NCBI GenBank assembly: GCA_027023115.1
Contig: JALVWZ010000175.1
Location: forward strand, 1-11,762
Direction: 5' to 3'
Origin: Thermaceae bacterium
GTDB lineage: Bacteria; Deinococcota; Deinococci; Deinococcales; Marinithermaceae
DNA length: 11,762 nt
Shown here piece after piece: positions 1 to 5,382 of this stretch. Numbering within the stretch: position 1 is the first letter of the stretch; each line of letters begins with the position of its first letter. The notes under the pieces are model-generated. The model did not search any database. It was given only the letters and a program-made list of their open reading frames with translations, and was not told the DNA's origin. Both the position numbers and the translations under genes were made by a program.

Positions 1-35
1 GTAGGGGGTGGGTTGTAGGGGGTGGGCGGTGCGGG
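1..35 (-). repeat. Degenerate heptanucleotide tandem tract A
   Basis: Five consecutive 7-bp units fill the first 35 bases; the first and third are both GTAGGGG and the others are GTGGGTT-like. In the reverse complement the units take the Y-A-C-N-N-N-C form seen in the later tracts, so this tract is read on the minus strand. It may extend left of the window. Confidence 0.6.
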
Positions 36-77
36 TAACGGCATCAGACGTTTGGCTCTTGCAGCGCCAAAACCCCA

Positions 78-118
78 CCCTCCCCAAGGTGAGGGAGCTC
101 CCCAAAGAGGAGGGAGCT
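78..118. repeat. CCCTCCCC-type double palindrome 1
   Basis: Two imperfect hairpins share a centre. CCCTCCCC at 78-85 faces GGTGAGGG (89-95), a perfect GGGAGCTCCC palindrome lies at 93-102, and CTCCCC (98-103) faces GAGGAGGG. It belongs to the same sequence family as the elements at 206-240 and 440-458. Confidence 0.6.
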
Positions 119-159
119 TCTTTTCGGCGCAAGCTGCGAGCCATGGCAATCCTTACGGC

Positions 160-196
160 TACAAACTACAGACCACGAGAGCTACAAGCTACGTGC
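160..196 (+). repeat. Degenerate heptanucleotide tandem tract B
   Basis: Units of seven bases in the consensus YACRRRC orientation: TACAAAC, TACAGAC and CACGAGA, then a 2-bp slip, then TACAAGC and TACGTGC. The tract runs directly into the palindrome that starts at 206. Confidence 0.6.
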
Positions 197-205
197 TTGT
201 TTTTG

Positions 206-240
206 CCTCCCCCACCGGGGAGGTGGCCGCAGGCCGGAGG
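206..240. repeat. CCTCCCC-type palindrome 2
   Basis: CCTCCCC (206-212) pairs with GGGGAGG (217-223) around a 4-nt loop. A second arm, GGCCGCAGGCC (226-235) followed by GGAGGGGGG, lets 206-213 pair alternatively with 236-243. The combination resembles palindromic intergenic repeats scattered in many GC-rich bacterial genomes; that resemblance is from memory. Confidence 0.6.
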
Positions 241-261
241 GGGGTTGTTTGCCAGGAAGTG

Positions 262-342
262 GTATGTAGGGTGTAGGAGGTGGGGCGTGGGGGGAAGACG
301 GTTCGTGGTACGTGGTACGTAGTGCGTGGTAGGTAGTTCGAA
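262..342 (-). repeat. Degenerate heptanucleotide tandem tract C
   Basis: This is the longest tract. Starting at 262 the units are GTATGTA, GTGTAGG (271), AGGTGGG, GCGTGGG and GGGAAGA. From 301 six units follow without a slip: GTTCGTG, then GTACGTG, GTACGTA, GTGCGTG, GTAGGTA and GTTCGAA. It is the opposite orientation to tracts B, D, E and F. Its 301-328 part matches the reverse complement of 690-717 at 24 of 28 positions. Confidence 0.65.
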
Positions 343-380
343 TCGGGCGCGCCATGCGCGTTGGCTTGTTACGATGTTTC

Positions 381-415
381 TACAAGCTACAAGCTACGGG
401 CCACAAGCCACGAGC
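381..415 (+). repeat. Degenerate heptanucleotide tandem tract D
   Basis: Five in-phase units fill exactly 35 bases: TACAAGC twice, TACGGGC, CACAAGC and CACGAGC. This is the clearest example of the YACRRGC consensus in the window. Confidence 0.75.
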
Positions 416-439
416 CGGTTTCAAAAACCCCCACCCCGG

Positions 440-458
440 CCCTCCCCAAAGGGGAGGG
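440..458. repeat. Perfect CCCTCCCC hairpin 3
   Basis: CCCTCCCC (440-447) and GGGGAGGG (451-458) form a perfect 8-bp stem around an AAA loop. It is flanked on both sides by heptamer tracts (D and E), as the other CCTCCCC elements are. With the AT-rich ATTTGCTTTG that follows it could also act as a terminator, but no gene leads into it. Confidence 0.7.
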
Positions 459-471
459 AGATTTGCTTTGT

Positions 472-551
472 TACAAACCATGAGCCGAAGGCGTCGAGTC
501 GTCTTGAAACCACGAACCACAAGCGACGAAACGTAACTACAAGCCACAAGC
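472..551 (+). repeat. Degenerate heptanucleotide tandem tract E
   Basis: TACAAAC and CATGAGC at 472-485, an interruption, then CACGAAC (511), CACAAGC and GACGAAA, a 6-bp unit, then TACAAGC (538) and CACAAGC (545). A 12-bp stretch at 506-517 (GAAACCACGAAC) recurs at 3487-3498, outside this region. Confidence 0.6.
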
Positions 552-565
552 TGGTTTTCCCGATT

Positions 566-603
566 CCCCGGACGAGGCCGGACACGTCGGCCGAGATCCG
601 GGG
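566..603. repeat. Long imperfect hairpin, 7 + 5 bp stems
   Basis: CCCCGGA (566-572) pairs with TCCGGGG (597-603). After a small internal loop, GGCCG (576-580) pairs with CGGCC (588-592). It has no T-run and no upstream gene, so a palindromic dispersed repeat is a better reading than a terminator. Confidence 0.6.
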
Positions 604-689
604 TCCATGCCGCGCGAAACGCCAGGGTTTTGTCGTTACCGTCCCGTTCGTCACGAGTTACGCGCTGCGGGCCGTACCGCCGCTTTCAC

Positions 690-717
690 CACGAACCACG
701 TACTACGTACCACGCAC
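690..717 (+). repeat. Degenerate heptanucleotide tandem tract F
   Basis: Four perfect-phase units: CACGAAC, CACGTAC, TACGTAC and CACGCAC. Each unit is the reverse complement of the unit at the same rank in 301-328, so the two blocks list the same heptamers in the same order with each unit inverted. Confidence 0.65.
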
Positions 718-722
718 CAACA

Positions 723-744
723 GGACGGACACGCAGGTCCGCCC
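723..744. repeat. GGACGGAC...GTCCGCCC palindrome
   Basis: GGACGGAC (723-730) pairs with GTCCGCCC (737-744) with one mismatch around the loop ACGCAG, and is followed by CCTACA. From memory this is the form of a widely scattered bacterial intergenic palindrome (GGGCGGACAC...GTCCGCCCCTACA); this was not verified by search. Confidence 0.55.
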
Positions 745-772
745 CTACAAGAGAGATAGCTATATGTTGGTG

Positions 773-844
773 TTTCGTCATTCTGGCAAAACGAACGACC
801 GTCACGTCAGCCAAACTATCGACCGTCATTCCAGCCAATTTAGC
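773..844 (+). repeat. Three degenerate copies of a 24-bp tandem repeat
   Basis: The units at 797-820 and 821-844 match at 18 of 24 positions; both begin GACCGTCA and share CAGCCAA. A weaker copy occupies 773-796 (TTTCGTCATTC...). The third copy also contains TTCCAGC (829-835), which pairs with GCTGGAA (861-867), and TCATTCCAGC (826-835), which has a perfect 10-bp inverted partner at 973-982. Confidence 0.5.
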
Positions 845-1041
845 CTCGCGGCTCGCGCGAGCTGGAACGTAGACCGGCGTGGTCTCCGTCGCCCGCGAGC
901 GCTGTAGGAAGCAGTGATGACGACGCAGAGCTCTAAACGCAACTCCCGAAACGGTCCTGGGCCCCAACTTCCGCTGGAATGATGGAGGATACTCGCGGCG
1001 GCGGGGAAGGATAGCGCGAACAACGTGTTCGAACTTTACAT

Positions 1042-2838
1042 CTAGCCAAACTTGAGCTCCCGCTCCAGAAACGCTAGCATTTCCCGGTAGAAGTCGCTGA
1101 TGGTTTCGGGCTTTCTCCAACCGTGCCCTTCGCCTTCGTAGACCTTGTAACGGTGAGGGACGCCGTTTTGTTGCAGCGTCCGCACCAGCTCTTCGGCCTG
1201 GTTTAGGGGTACCACCCGATCCTCCGAGCCCTGAAAGACGTAGAGGGCGTCTTTGATATTACCGGCGTGCGTGAGCGGCGAGCGTTCGCGGTAGAGCGCG
1301 GCCGCTTCGGGCAGCGGGCCCACCAGTTTATCGGTGTAGCGGGCTTCGAACTTGTGGGTGTCGCGGGCCAGCAGGAAGAGGTCGGTCACCCCAAAGAAGC
1401 TCACCCCCGCCCGGTAGACGCCGGGGTGCGTGGCCAGCGTCATTAGGGTGGTGTAGCCGCCGGCGCTGCCGCCGATTATGGCCAGCCGCCGGCCGTCGGC
1501 GCGGCCCGAGTCGGCCAAAAAGCGCGCCGCCGCCACCGCGTCGGCCACGTCCACGACCCCCCACTGCCCGTAGAGCGCCTCGCGGTAGCTGCGGCCGTAG
1601 CCGGTGGAACCGCGGTAGTTGAGCTCCAAGTAGGCAAAGCCGTTGCTGGCGAAGAACTGCGGTTGGGGGTCGAAGGCCAGGGTGCGCTGGCTGGTGGGGC
1701 CGCCGTGGATGCTGACCACCGCCGGCGGGTTGGCGCCACCGCCGGCGGGCGGGTAGTAGATGGCGTGGATCGTCTGGCCGTCCGCGCCTTTGAAGTTCAC
1801 CGCTTCGGGTTCAATCGCGCCCGCGCCGCCCGCGGGCCAGCCGTAGGCCCGTGTTTGCCAGTTCGAGCCGTCGGTGAAGGCGACTTGGTGGGGCAGACCG
1901 GGGCCGCTGACGACGGCCGCCAGGCCGCGTTCGTCGCCGCTCAGGCTGGTGAGCCAGGCGGCTTTGGCGGGCAGCGGTTGTTCGCGCGCCCCGTCCCCGC
2001 CGACCCGCCAAAGGACCGCCCGGCCACCCCGGTTTTCGCGCAGGTAGAGCGCGTCGCCGGGACCAAAGCTCATCACCCGCTGGGCCTGCGTCCAGGCGGG
2101 CTCGAGCAAAACCATATCCTCCAGCAAGATGCTTTTTTGGCCGTCCGTCAGCTCGAGCCGCACCAGCCGGTCGAACTCCTCGCCTTCTGGGTTCTCCAGC
2201 CAGACCAGGTAGCTTCCGTCGGGCGAAAAGAGCGGCAGGAAGACGGGCGTGGCGGGCCCGCCGGCCACCTGCCGGACGTTTTGCAGCCGCCCACCGGCAA
2301 ACTCCGCCAGCAGCAGCCGGCCGCCGTCCCAGGGCATGTTGGGCTGGTCCCACTCCACCCAGGCCAGCCGCCGGCCGTCCGGGCTCCAGGCGGGCTGCAT
2401 GTAAAAGTCGGCCCCGGCGGCCAGGACCTGCGGCCAGGATTCGCCGCTAGGCTGCGTTATGGCCAGCACGTCGCGGCCCTCCAGGTGGTGGACGTAGACC
2501 ACCCAGGCGTCGCCCGGGTCGGGCTGAGGGTCCGCCGCCGCGCCGAAGGGTGGGGTGAGGGGGCGGGACTCGCCCCCTTCCCGCGCGAGCCGCCATAGGC
2601 GCCCCTCGGCCACGTAGTACGCGGCGTTGGCGGATAGGTTGAAGGCCCCGCCGCCGTAGCCCACGCCGGGGGCGAGCGCGTGGTCCGCGGCAAAGCGGCG
2701 GGGCGCCGCTTCAAAGCCGGCCAGCCTGGTCTTTCCGCCCTCCCTCTCGGTCCAGAAAACGGCGCCGCCGGCGCTGCGTACCTCGCTGCGGTAGTCGATG
2801 CGGCCGCGGGTAACGTCCGCTGGTTTCCACGGTTTCAT
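1042..2838 (-). CDS. S9-family serine peptidase (dipeptidyl/acylaminoacyl peptidase type)
   Basis: This is a 598-aa cytoplasmic peptidase of the prolyl oligopeptidase family, probably S9C. It would release dipeptides or N-acylated residues from short peptides. The N-terminal half is a beta-propeller, with WSPDG (151-155) and FSPDG (204-208) blade motifs. The C-terminal half is an alpha/beta hydrolase: HGGPT (378-382), NYRGSTGYGR (407-416), nucleophile Ser458 in GGSAGG, Asp540 in QGSEDRVVP and His572 in EGEGHGW. The triad is complete and the length is normal for the family. I chose the ATG at 2838 (MKPWKPADV). The frame stays open to 3015, but a start there would overlap the pyrophosphatase gene and add an unrelated antisense-derived 59 residues. 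No signal peptide is seen. It is transcribed divergently from the pyrophosphatase; exact substrate specificity cannot be read from sequence. Confidence 0.93.
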   Translation of the reverse strand: MKPWKPADVTRGRIDYRSEVRSAGGAVFWTEREGGKTRLAGFEAAPRRFAADHALAPGVGYGGGAFNLSANAAYYVAEGRLWRLAREGGESRPLTPPFGAAADPQPDPGDAWVVYVHHLEGRDVLAITQPSGESWPQVLAAGADFYMQPAWSPDGRRLAWVEWDQPNMPWDGGRLLLAEFAGGRLQNVRQVAGGPATPVFLPLFSPDGSYLVWLENPEGEEFDRLVRLELTDGQKSILLEDMVLLEPAWTQAQRVMSFGPGDALYLRENRGGRAVLWRVGGDGAREQPLPAKAAWLTSLSGDERGLAAVVSGPGLPHQVAFTDGSNWQTRAYGWPAGGAGAIEPEAVNFKGADGQTIHAIYYPPAGGGANPPAVVSIHGGPTSQRTLAFDPQPQFFASNGFAYLELNYRGSTGYGRSYREALYGQWGVVDVADAVAAARFLADSGRADGRRLAIIGGSAGGYTTLMTLATHPGVYRAGVSFFGVTDLFLLARDTHKFEARYTDKLVGPLPEAAALYRERSPLTHAGNIKDALYVFQGSEDRVVPLNQAEELVRTLQQNGVPHRYKVYEGEGHGWRKPETISDFYREMLAFLERELKFG

Positions 2839-2843
2839 AACCC

Positions 2844-2849
2844 AATATA
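2844..2849 (-). promoter_or_regulatory. -10 box for the S9 peptidase, leaderless spacing
   Basis: On the minus strand TATATT is followed by only GGGTT and then the ATG at 2838. That spacing would place the transcription start at or next to the A of ATG, as in leaderless genes common in Deinococcota. There is no Shine-Dalgarno sequence upstream of this ATG. No good -35 hexamer is visible. Confidence 0.5.
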
Positions 2850-2857
2850 CGGCCGGG

Positions 2858-2887
2858 GTGACGCGGCGCACCGCCAGGACGTATCCT
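2858..2887 (+). promoter_or_regulatory. Candidate leaderless promoter for pyrophosphatase
   Basis: GTGACG (2858-2863, four of six to TTGACA) and TATCCT (2882-2887) lie 18 bp apart. Six bases then lead to the ATG at 2894, so transcription would begin at about the start codon. The intervening GAAGG at 2889-2892 could also serve as a weak ribosome site if a longer transcript exists. The 55-bp spacer thus carries back-to-back promoters. Confidence 0.45.
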
Positions 2888-2893
2888 GAAGGC

Positions 2894-3424
2894 ATGGCGG
2901 ACCTACACGACGTTTCCATCGGTAAGGACGCGCCGAACGTGGTGAACATGGTAATCGAGGTTCCCCACGGCTCGGCCAACAAGTACGAGTTCGACGAAGA
3001 AACCGGCCTCATCAAGCTGGACCGGGTGCTGCCGGGGGCCCAGTTCTACCCGGGCGACTACGGCTTCATCCCGCAGACCCTGGCCGAAGACGGCGACCCG
3101 CTCGACGGCATCGTCATCTCCACCTACCCCCTCTTGCCGGGCGTGCTGGTGGAAACCCGGGTCATCGGGCTTTTGCACATGGAAGACGAAAAGGGCCCCG
3201 ACTCGAAAATCCTGGCGGTGGTGGCCGAAGACGCCCGCCTCGATCACATCCAGGACCTCGAGGACGTGCCCCAAGGCAAACGCGACGAGATTGCCAACTT
3301 TTTCGAAACCTACAAGGCGCTCGAGGCCAAGAAGGGCAAGTGGGTCAAGATAACTGGCTGGAGCGGCAGGCAAGCCGCCGTGGCCGAGGTGGAAGACTGC
3401 ATGAAGCGCTACGCCGCCCATTAA
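2894..3424 (+). CDS. ppa: Inorganic pyrophosphatase, family I (soluble)
   Basis: This 176-aa cytoplasmic enzyme hydrolyses pyrophosphate to two phosphates with Mg2+, pulling biosynthetic reactions forward. Its length matches bacterial hexameric family I enzymes (about 175 aa). The active-site set, aligned from memory to E. coli Ppa, is complete: Glu22, Lys30, Glu32, Arg44, Tyr56 (YPGDYGF), the signature D66-G-D68-P-L-D71, Asp98, Asp103 and Lys105 (MEDEKGPDSK), and Tyr140-Lys141. The ATG at 2894 gives MADLHDVSIG and clears the divergent peptidase gene. The frame is open upstream to 2798, but those residues are antisense to the peptidase and unlike the family. The gene converges on the acyl-CoA dehydrogenase, with a hairpin between. 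Confidence 0.96.
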   Translation: MADLHDVSIGKDAPNVVNMVIEVPHGSANKYEFDEETGLIKLDRVLPGAQFYPGDYGFIPQTLAEDGDPLDGIVISTYPLLPGVLVETRVIGLLHMEDEKGPDSKILAVVAEDARLDHIQDLEDVPQGKRDEIANFFETYKALEAKKGKWVKITGWSGRQAAVAEVEDCMKRYAAH

Positions 3425-3453
3425 GGCGCAGCGCCCATGCCGTAGGAGCTTAA

Positions 3454-3477
3454 GATCGCCCGCGCCAGCGGGCGATC
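3454..3477. terminator. 10-bp hairpin between convergent genes
   Basis: GATCGCCCGC (3454-3463) pairs perfectly with GCGGGCGATC (3468-3477) around GCCA. It sits 30 bp past the pyrophosphatase stop and between two converging genes. No T-run follows on either strand, so it may be a weak bidirectional terminator or a transcript-end stabiliser. Confidence 0.5.
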
Positions 3478-3520
3478 GCAGCCCTAGAAACCACGAACAC
3501 TGGTAGAAGTCGCCTCCGTG

Positions 3521-3535
3521 CGCGGGCCTCCCGCG
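3521..3535 (-). terminator. 6-bp GC hairpin after acyl-CoA dehydrogenase
   Basis: CGCGGG (3521-3526) and CCCGCG (3530-3535) form a tight stem with a 3-nt loop, 22 nt past the dehydrogenase stop in the minus direction. There is no T-run. It could end that transcript together with the stronger hairpin at 3454-3477. Confidence 0.35.
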
Positions 3536-3557
3536 ATAGCGGTGGTGCTTTGTGGGG

Positions 3558-4727
3558 TTAACCCGCGTATTTCTCCAGCACCCGCTTGGCGATAACCAGC
3601 TTGATAATCTCGCTGGTGCCCTCGCCAATCCGCATCAGGCGCACGTCGCGCCAGTAGCGCTCTACCGGGTAGTCCTTGACGTAGCCGTAGCCGCCCAGTA
3701 TTTGAATGGCCTCGTCGGCGGCGCGGGTGGCCGCTTCACTGGCCAGCAGCTTGGCCTGCGCCGCCGCCAGGGTGTAGTCGCGCCCGGCGTCTTTGAGGGC
3801 CGCCGCCTTCAGGGTGAGCAGCCAGGCGGCTTCCAGCTCACTACTCGCCTGCGCCAGCTTGAAGCCCACACCCTCGAAGCGGCCGATGGGGCGGCCAAAC
3901 TGACGGCGCTCACCGGCGTAACGAGCGGCGAACTCGAGCGCCGCCCGGCCAATGCCCACGCTCAGCGCGGCAATGCCGATGCGGCCGCCGTCTAGCACCC
4001 GCAGCACCGTGTAGAAGGCGCGGCCGCGCTCCCCCAGCAGGGCGTTTTCGGGCAGGCGCAGGTCGTCGAGCAGGAGTTGGGCGGTGTCGGAGCTGCGCAG
4101 GCCCAGCTTGTCTTCCTTGCGCCCTACGCCTAGCCCCGGCGTACCGGCTGGGAACACGAAGGCGCTTATTCCCCGGTGCGGCTTGCCCTCGGGAGCCGGG
4201 TCGCTGCGGGCGTTGATGACGTAAACCCCGGCCACCGACCCCTGGGTGATGAACTGCTTCGAACCATTCAGCACCCAGCCGCCGTCCACCTTCTCGGCGC
4301 TGGTCTTGAGGGCGGCGGCGTCGGAGCCGGCTCCCGGCTCGGTCAGCCCCCAGGCTCCCAGCCACTCGCCAGCGGCCATCTTGGGCAGGTAGCGCGCTTT
4401 TTGCTCTTCGCTGCCGGCCAGCAGCAGGTGGCCGCTGGCCAGCGAGTTGTGGCTGGCGACGGTCAGCCCCAGGCTGCCGTCGGCCCAGCCGACGCGCTCG
4501 ATAATCTGCACGGCGGTGCGGCTGGGCAGGCCCAGGCCGCCGTACTCCTGCGGCACTTCCAGGCCAAAGACTCCCAGCTCGCCGAGCTCGCGGGCCAGTT
4601 CGTGAGGGAAAACGCCGGCGGCGTCGCGCTCGACCGCCGTCGGCACCACCCGTTCCTTCAAGTACGTTTCCAGAGCCTGCAGTAGGGGTCGCTCCTCGGG
4701 CTGAGGCTCGAACCAGATCTCGCTCAT
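3558..4727 (-). CDS. Acyl-CoA dehydrogenase
   Basis: This 389-aa FAD enzyme performs the first step of fatty-acid or branched-chain acyl-CoA beta-oxidation, forming trans-2-enoyl-CoA and passing electrons to ETF. Length is typical for the short/medium-chain family. The first family signature is G127[12 protein letters not shown] (127-139) and the second runs from Gln342 to Asp361 ([20 protein letters not shown]). RRQFG at 274-278 is the usual FAD-region motif. The likely catalytic base is Glu369 in IGEGTSEI, the position used in butyryl- and medium-chain enzymes. The start is the ATG at 4727, preceded at 7 nt by GGAGG on the minus strand; a TTG seven codons upstream is open but has no ribosome site. 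It stands alone, divergent from the S1 gene. Chain-length preference cannot be assigned. Confidence 0.94.
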   Translation of the reverse strand: MSEIWFEPQPEERPLLQALETYLKERVVPTAVERDAAGVFPHELARELGELGVFGLEVPQEYGGLGLPSRTAVQIIERVGWADGSLGLTVASHNSLASGHLLLAGSEEQKARYLPKMAAGEWLGAWGLTEPGAGSDAAALKTSAEKVDGGWVLNGSKQFITQGSVAGVYVINARSDPAPEGKPHRGISAFVFPAGTPGLGVGRKEDKLGLRSSDTAQLLLDDLRLPENALLGERGRAFYTVLRVLDGGRIGIAALSVGIGRAALEFAARYAGERRQFGRPIGRFEGVGFKLAQASSELEAAWLLTLKAAALKDAGRDYTLAAAQAKLLASEAATRAADEAIQILGGYGYVKDYPVERYWRDVRLMRIGEGTSEIIKLVIAKRVLEKYAG

Positions 4728-4781
4728 CGTCGCCTCCGTTCGCCTCAATCTATCACTTTTTCGCCGGTAATAAGTAAAAAC

Positions 4782-4787
4782 GTTATA
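4782..4787 (-). promoter_or_regulatory. Possible extended -10 for acyl-CoA dehydrogenase
   Basis: The minus strand reads TGG-TATAAC here, an extended -10 arrangement about 55 nt upstream of the dehydrogenase ATG. The surrounding 4745-4790 is clearly AT-rich compared with the flanking genes. No convincing -35 is seen. TAGATT (4749-4754 on the minus strand) is an alternative -10. Confidence 0.35.
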
Positions 4788-4798
4788 CCAGGGCGAGC

Positions 4799-4826
4799 TT
4801 GCGCGGCGGCCCGTTTATGCTATAGT
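4799..4826 (+). promoter_or_regulatory. Promoter for the S1 RNA-binding protein gene
   Basis: TTGCGC (4799-4804) lies 16 bp from TATAGT (4821-4826), which carries the extended -10 TG at 4818-4819 with one intervening base. Transcription would start near 4833 and give a leader of about 70 nt. Confidence 0.6.
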
Positions 4827-4865
4827 GACCCCATCGTGAGCGCGAAAAGTCTCTATAGGACCAGC

Positions 4866-4895
4866 CGCAAGAGCGGTGCGCTTGCGTATGGAGGA
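4866..4895 (+). promoter_or_regulatory. Leader hairpin and strong ribosome-binding site
   Basis: CGCAAG (4866-4871) can pair with CTTGCG (4881-4886), placing a short hairpin directly before GGAGGA (4890-4895), which is 8 nt from the ATG at 4904. Leader structure before an RNA-binding protein gene would fit autoregulation, but this is conjecture. Confidence 0.4.
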
Positions 4896-4903
4896 AGAAC
4901 TGA

Positions 4904-5281
4904 ATGAAGTATGAAGCAGGCAGCATCGTAGAGGGCCGCGTTACGCGGGTGATGGACTTTGGCGCTTTCGTTGAGCTCCCCGGCGGCGAGTCGGGGCTGG
5001 TGCACATCTCGGAGATCGCTCACGAGTTCGTGAAGAACGTGCGCGACTTCCTCAACGAGGGCGACATCGTCGAGGTGTTCGTGCTCGGCCGCGACGAGAA
5101 GGGGCGGCTCGACCTTTCCATCAAGGAGCTCATGGAAAAGCCGGTGGACCCGCCCAAGCCCAGGCGTTTGCCACGGCAGGCGCCCGAGTTCGAACACAAG
5201 CTCAAGAGCTTCATGCGCGGCTCCGGCAGCGGCGAGAGCGGCGGCGGCAAGAAGCGTGGCCGCGGTCGCAAGAAGCGCTGA
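4904..5281 (+). CDS. S1-domain RNA-binding protein, YabR-like
   Basis: This is a 125-aa small RNA-binding protein with one N-terminal S1 OB-fold (about residues 4-75): GSIVEGRVTRVMDFGAFVEL, then GLVHISEIA and GRLDLSIKE, the usual S1 strand motifs. A proline-rich linker (80-94) follows, then FEHKLKSFMRGS (96-107) and a Gly/Ser stretch ending in a Lys/Arg-rich tail (116-125). The FE.KL..F plus basic tail arrangement resembles Bacillus YabR and related general stress proteins that associate with ribosomes. Such proteins are thought to act in translation or RNA handling; the exact job here is not known. It has its own promoter, a strong ribosome site and a downstream hairpin, so it is probably monocistronic. 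The basic tail could bind RNA independently of the S1 fold. Confidence 0.88.
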   Translation: MKYEAGSIVEGRVTRVMDFGAFVELPGGESGLVHISEIAHEFVKNVRDFLNEGDIVEVFVLGRDEKGRLDLSIKELMEKPVDPPKPRRLPRQAPEFEHKLKSFMRGSGSGESGGGKKRGRGRKKR

Positions 5282-5302
5282 GCCGACCTGCAAAGTTTAG
5301 TG

Positions 5303-5320
5303 GCCCCGCGTAGGCGGGGC
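5303..5320 (+). terminator. GC hairpin terminator after the S1 gene
   Basis: GCCCCGC (5303-5309) pairs with GCGGGGC (5314-5320) around GTAG, followed by GTTTGTC. The T-run is short, but position (22 nt past the stop) and structure suit intrinsic termination between the S1 gene and the tup operon. Confidence 0.65.
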
Positions 5321-5353
5321 GTTTGTCGCCGCCGGTTTCTTAAAATATGGGTG

Positions 5354-5369
5354 TTGCAACGGTCTGCAA
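5354..5369 (+). promoter_or_regulatory. Inverted repeat TTGCA-N6-TGCAA upstream of tupA
   Basis: A perfect 5-bp dyad separated by six bases ends 13 nt before the tupA ATG, just downstream of the AT-rich TAAAATAT (5341-5348) that is the likeliest -10 area. The position over the transcription start suits a repressor site, and the regulator encoded at the end of the operon is the obvious candidate to bind it. The sequence is unlike the classical E. coli ModE site. The tupA ribosome site GGGGTGAG is at 5373-5380. Confidence 0.4.
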
Positions 5370-5382
5370 TACGGGGTGAGCC

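Larger units (their letters stand above)
1..1041. repeat. Gene-free repeat mosaic (about 1 kb)
   Basis: I see no credible gene here. The open frames that cross it translate into low-complexity peptides (for example PPPRPSPKG) that simply read through repeats. From left to right it holds: heptamer tract 1-35, palindromes 78-118, heptamers 160-196, palindrome 206-240, heptamers 262-342, heptamers 381-415, palindrome 440-458, heptamers 472-551, hairpin 566-603, heptamers 690-717, hairpin 723-744, a degenerate 24-bp tandem repeat 773-844, and an inverted repeat 826-835/973-982. The right edge is the 3' end of the S9 peptidase gene. A landing ground for small repeats, or decay of a former gene, would both fit; no transposase remnant is visible. 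Confidence 0.8.

Noticed and set aside
329..355. tRNA-like TTCGAAT T-loop
   Set aside because: The flanking bases do not form a T stem and no anticodon or D arm is found upstream; the motif arises from the heptamer tract.
1..720. CRISPR array
   Set aside because: Repeats are 7 bp, contiguous and degenerate; there are no 25-40 bp repeats with unique spacers and no cas genes.
326..907. Open frame of 193 codons across the left intergenic region
   Set aside because: The translation reads through heptamers and CCCTCCCC palindromes, is rich in Arg, Pro and Thr, has no ribosome site and no recognisable domain.
686..1120. Open frame of 144 codons on the minus strand
   Set aside because: It overlaps the end of the S9 peptidase gene in another frame and otherwise covers repeats.
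1663..2598. Long open frame of 311 codons on the plus strand
   Set aside because: It is antisense to the S9 peptidase, whose domain motifs and complete catalytic triad show the real frame; long antisense frames are expected at this GC content.
2839..3015. N-terminal extension of the S9 peptidase to 3015
   Set aside because: It would overlap the pyrophosphatase coding region and adds residues that are only the antisense of that gene; the ATG at 2838 follows a suitable -10 box.
4728..4748. TTG start seven codons upstream for acyl-CoA dehydrogenase
   Set aside because: The ATG at 4727 has GGAGG at the right distance; the TTG does not.
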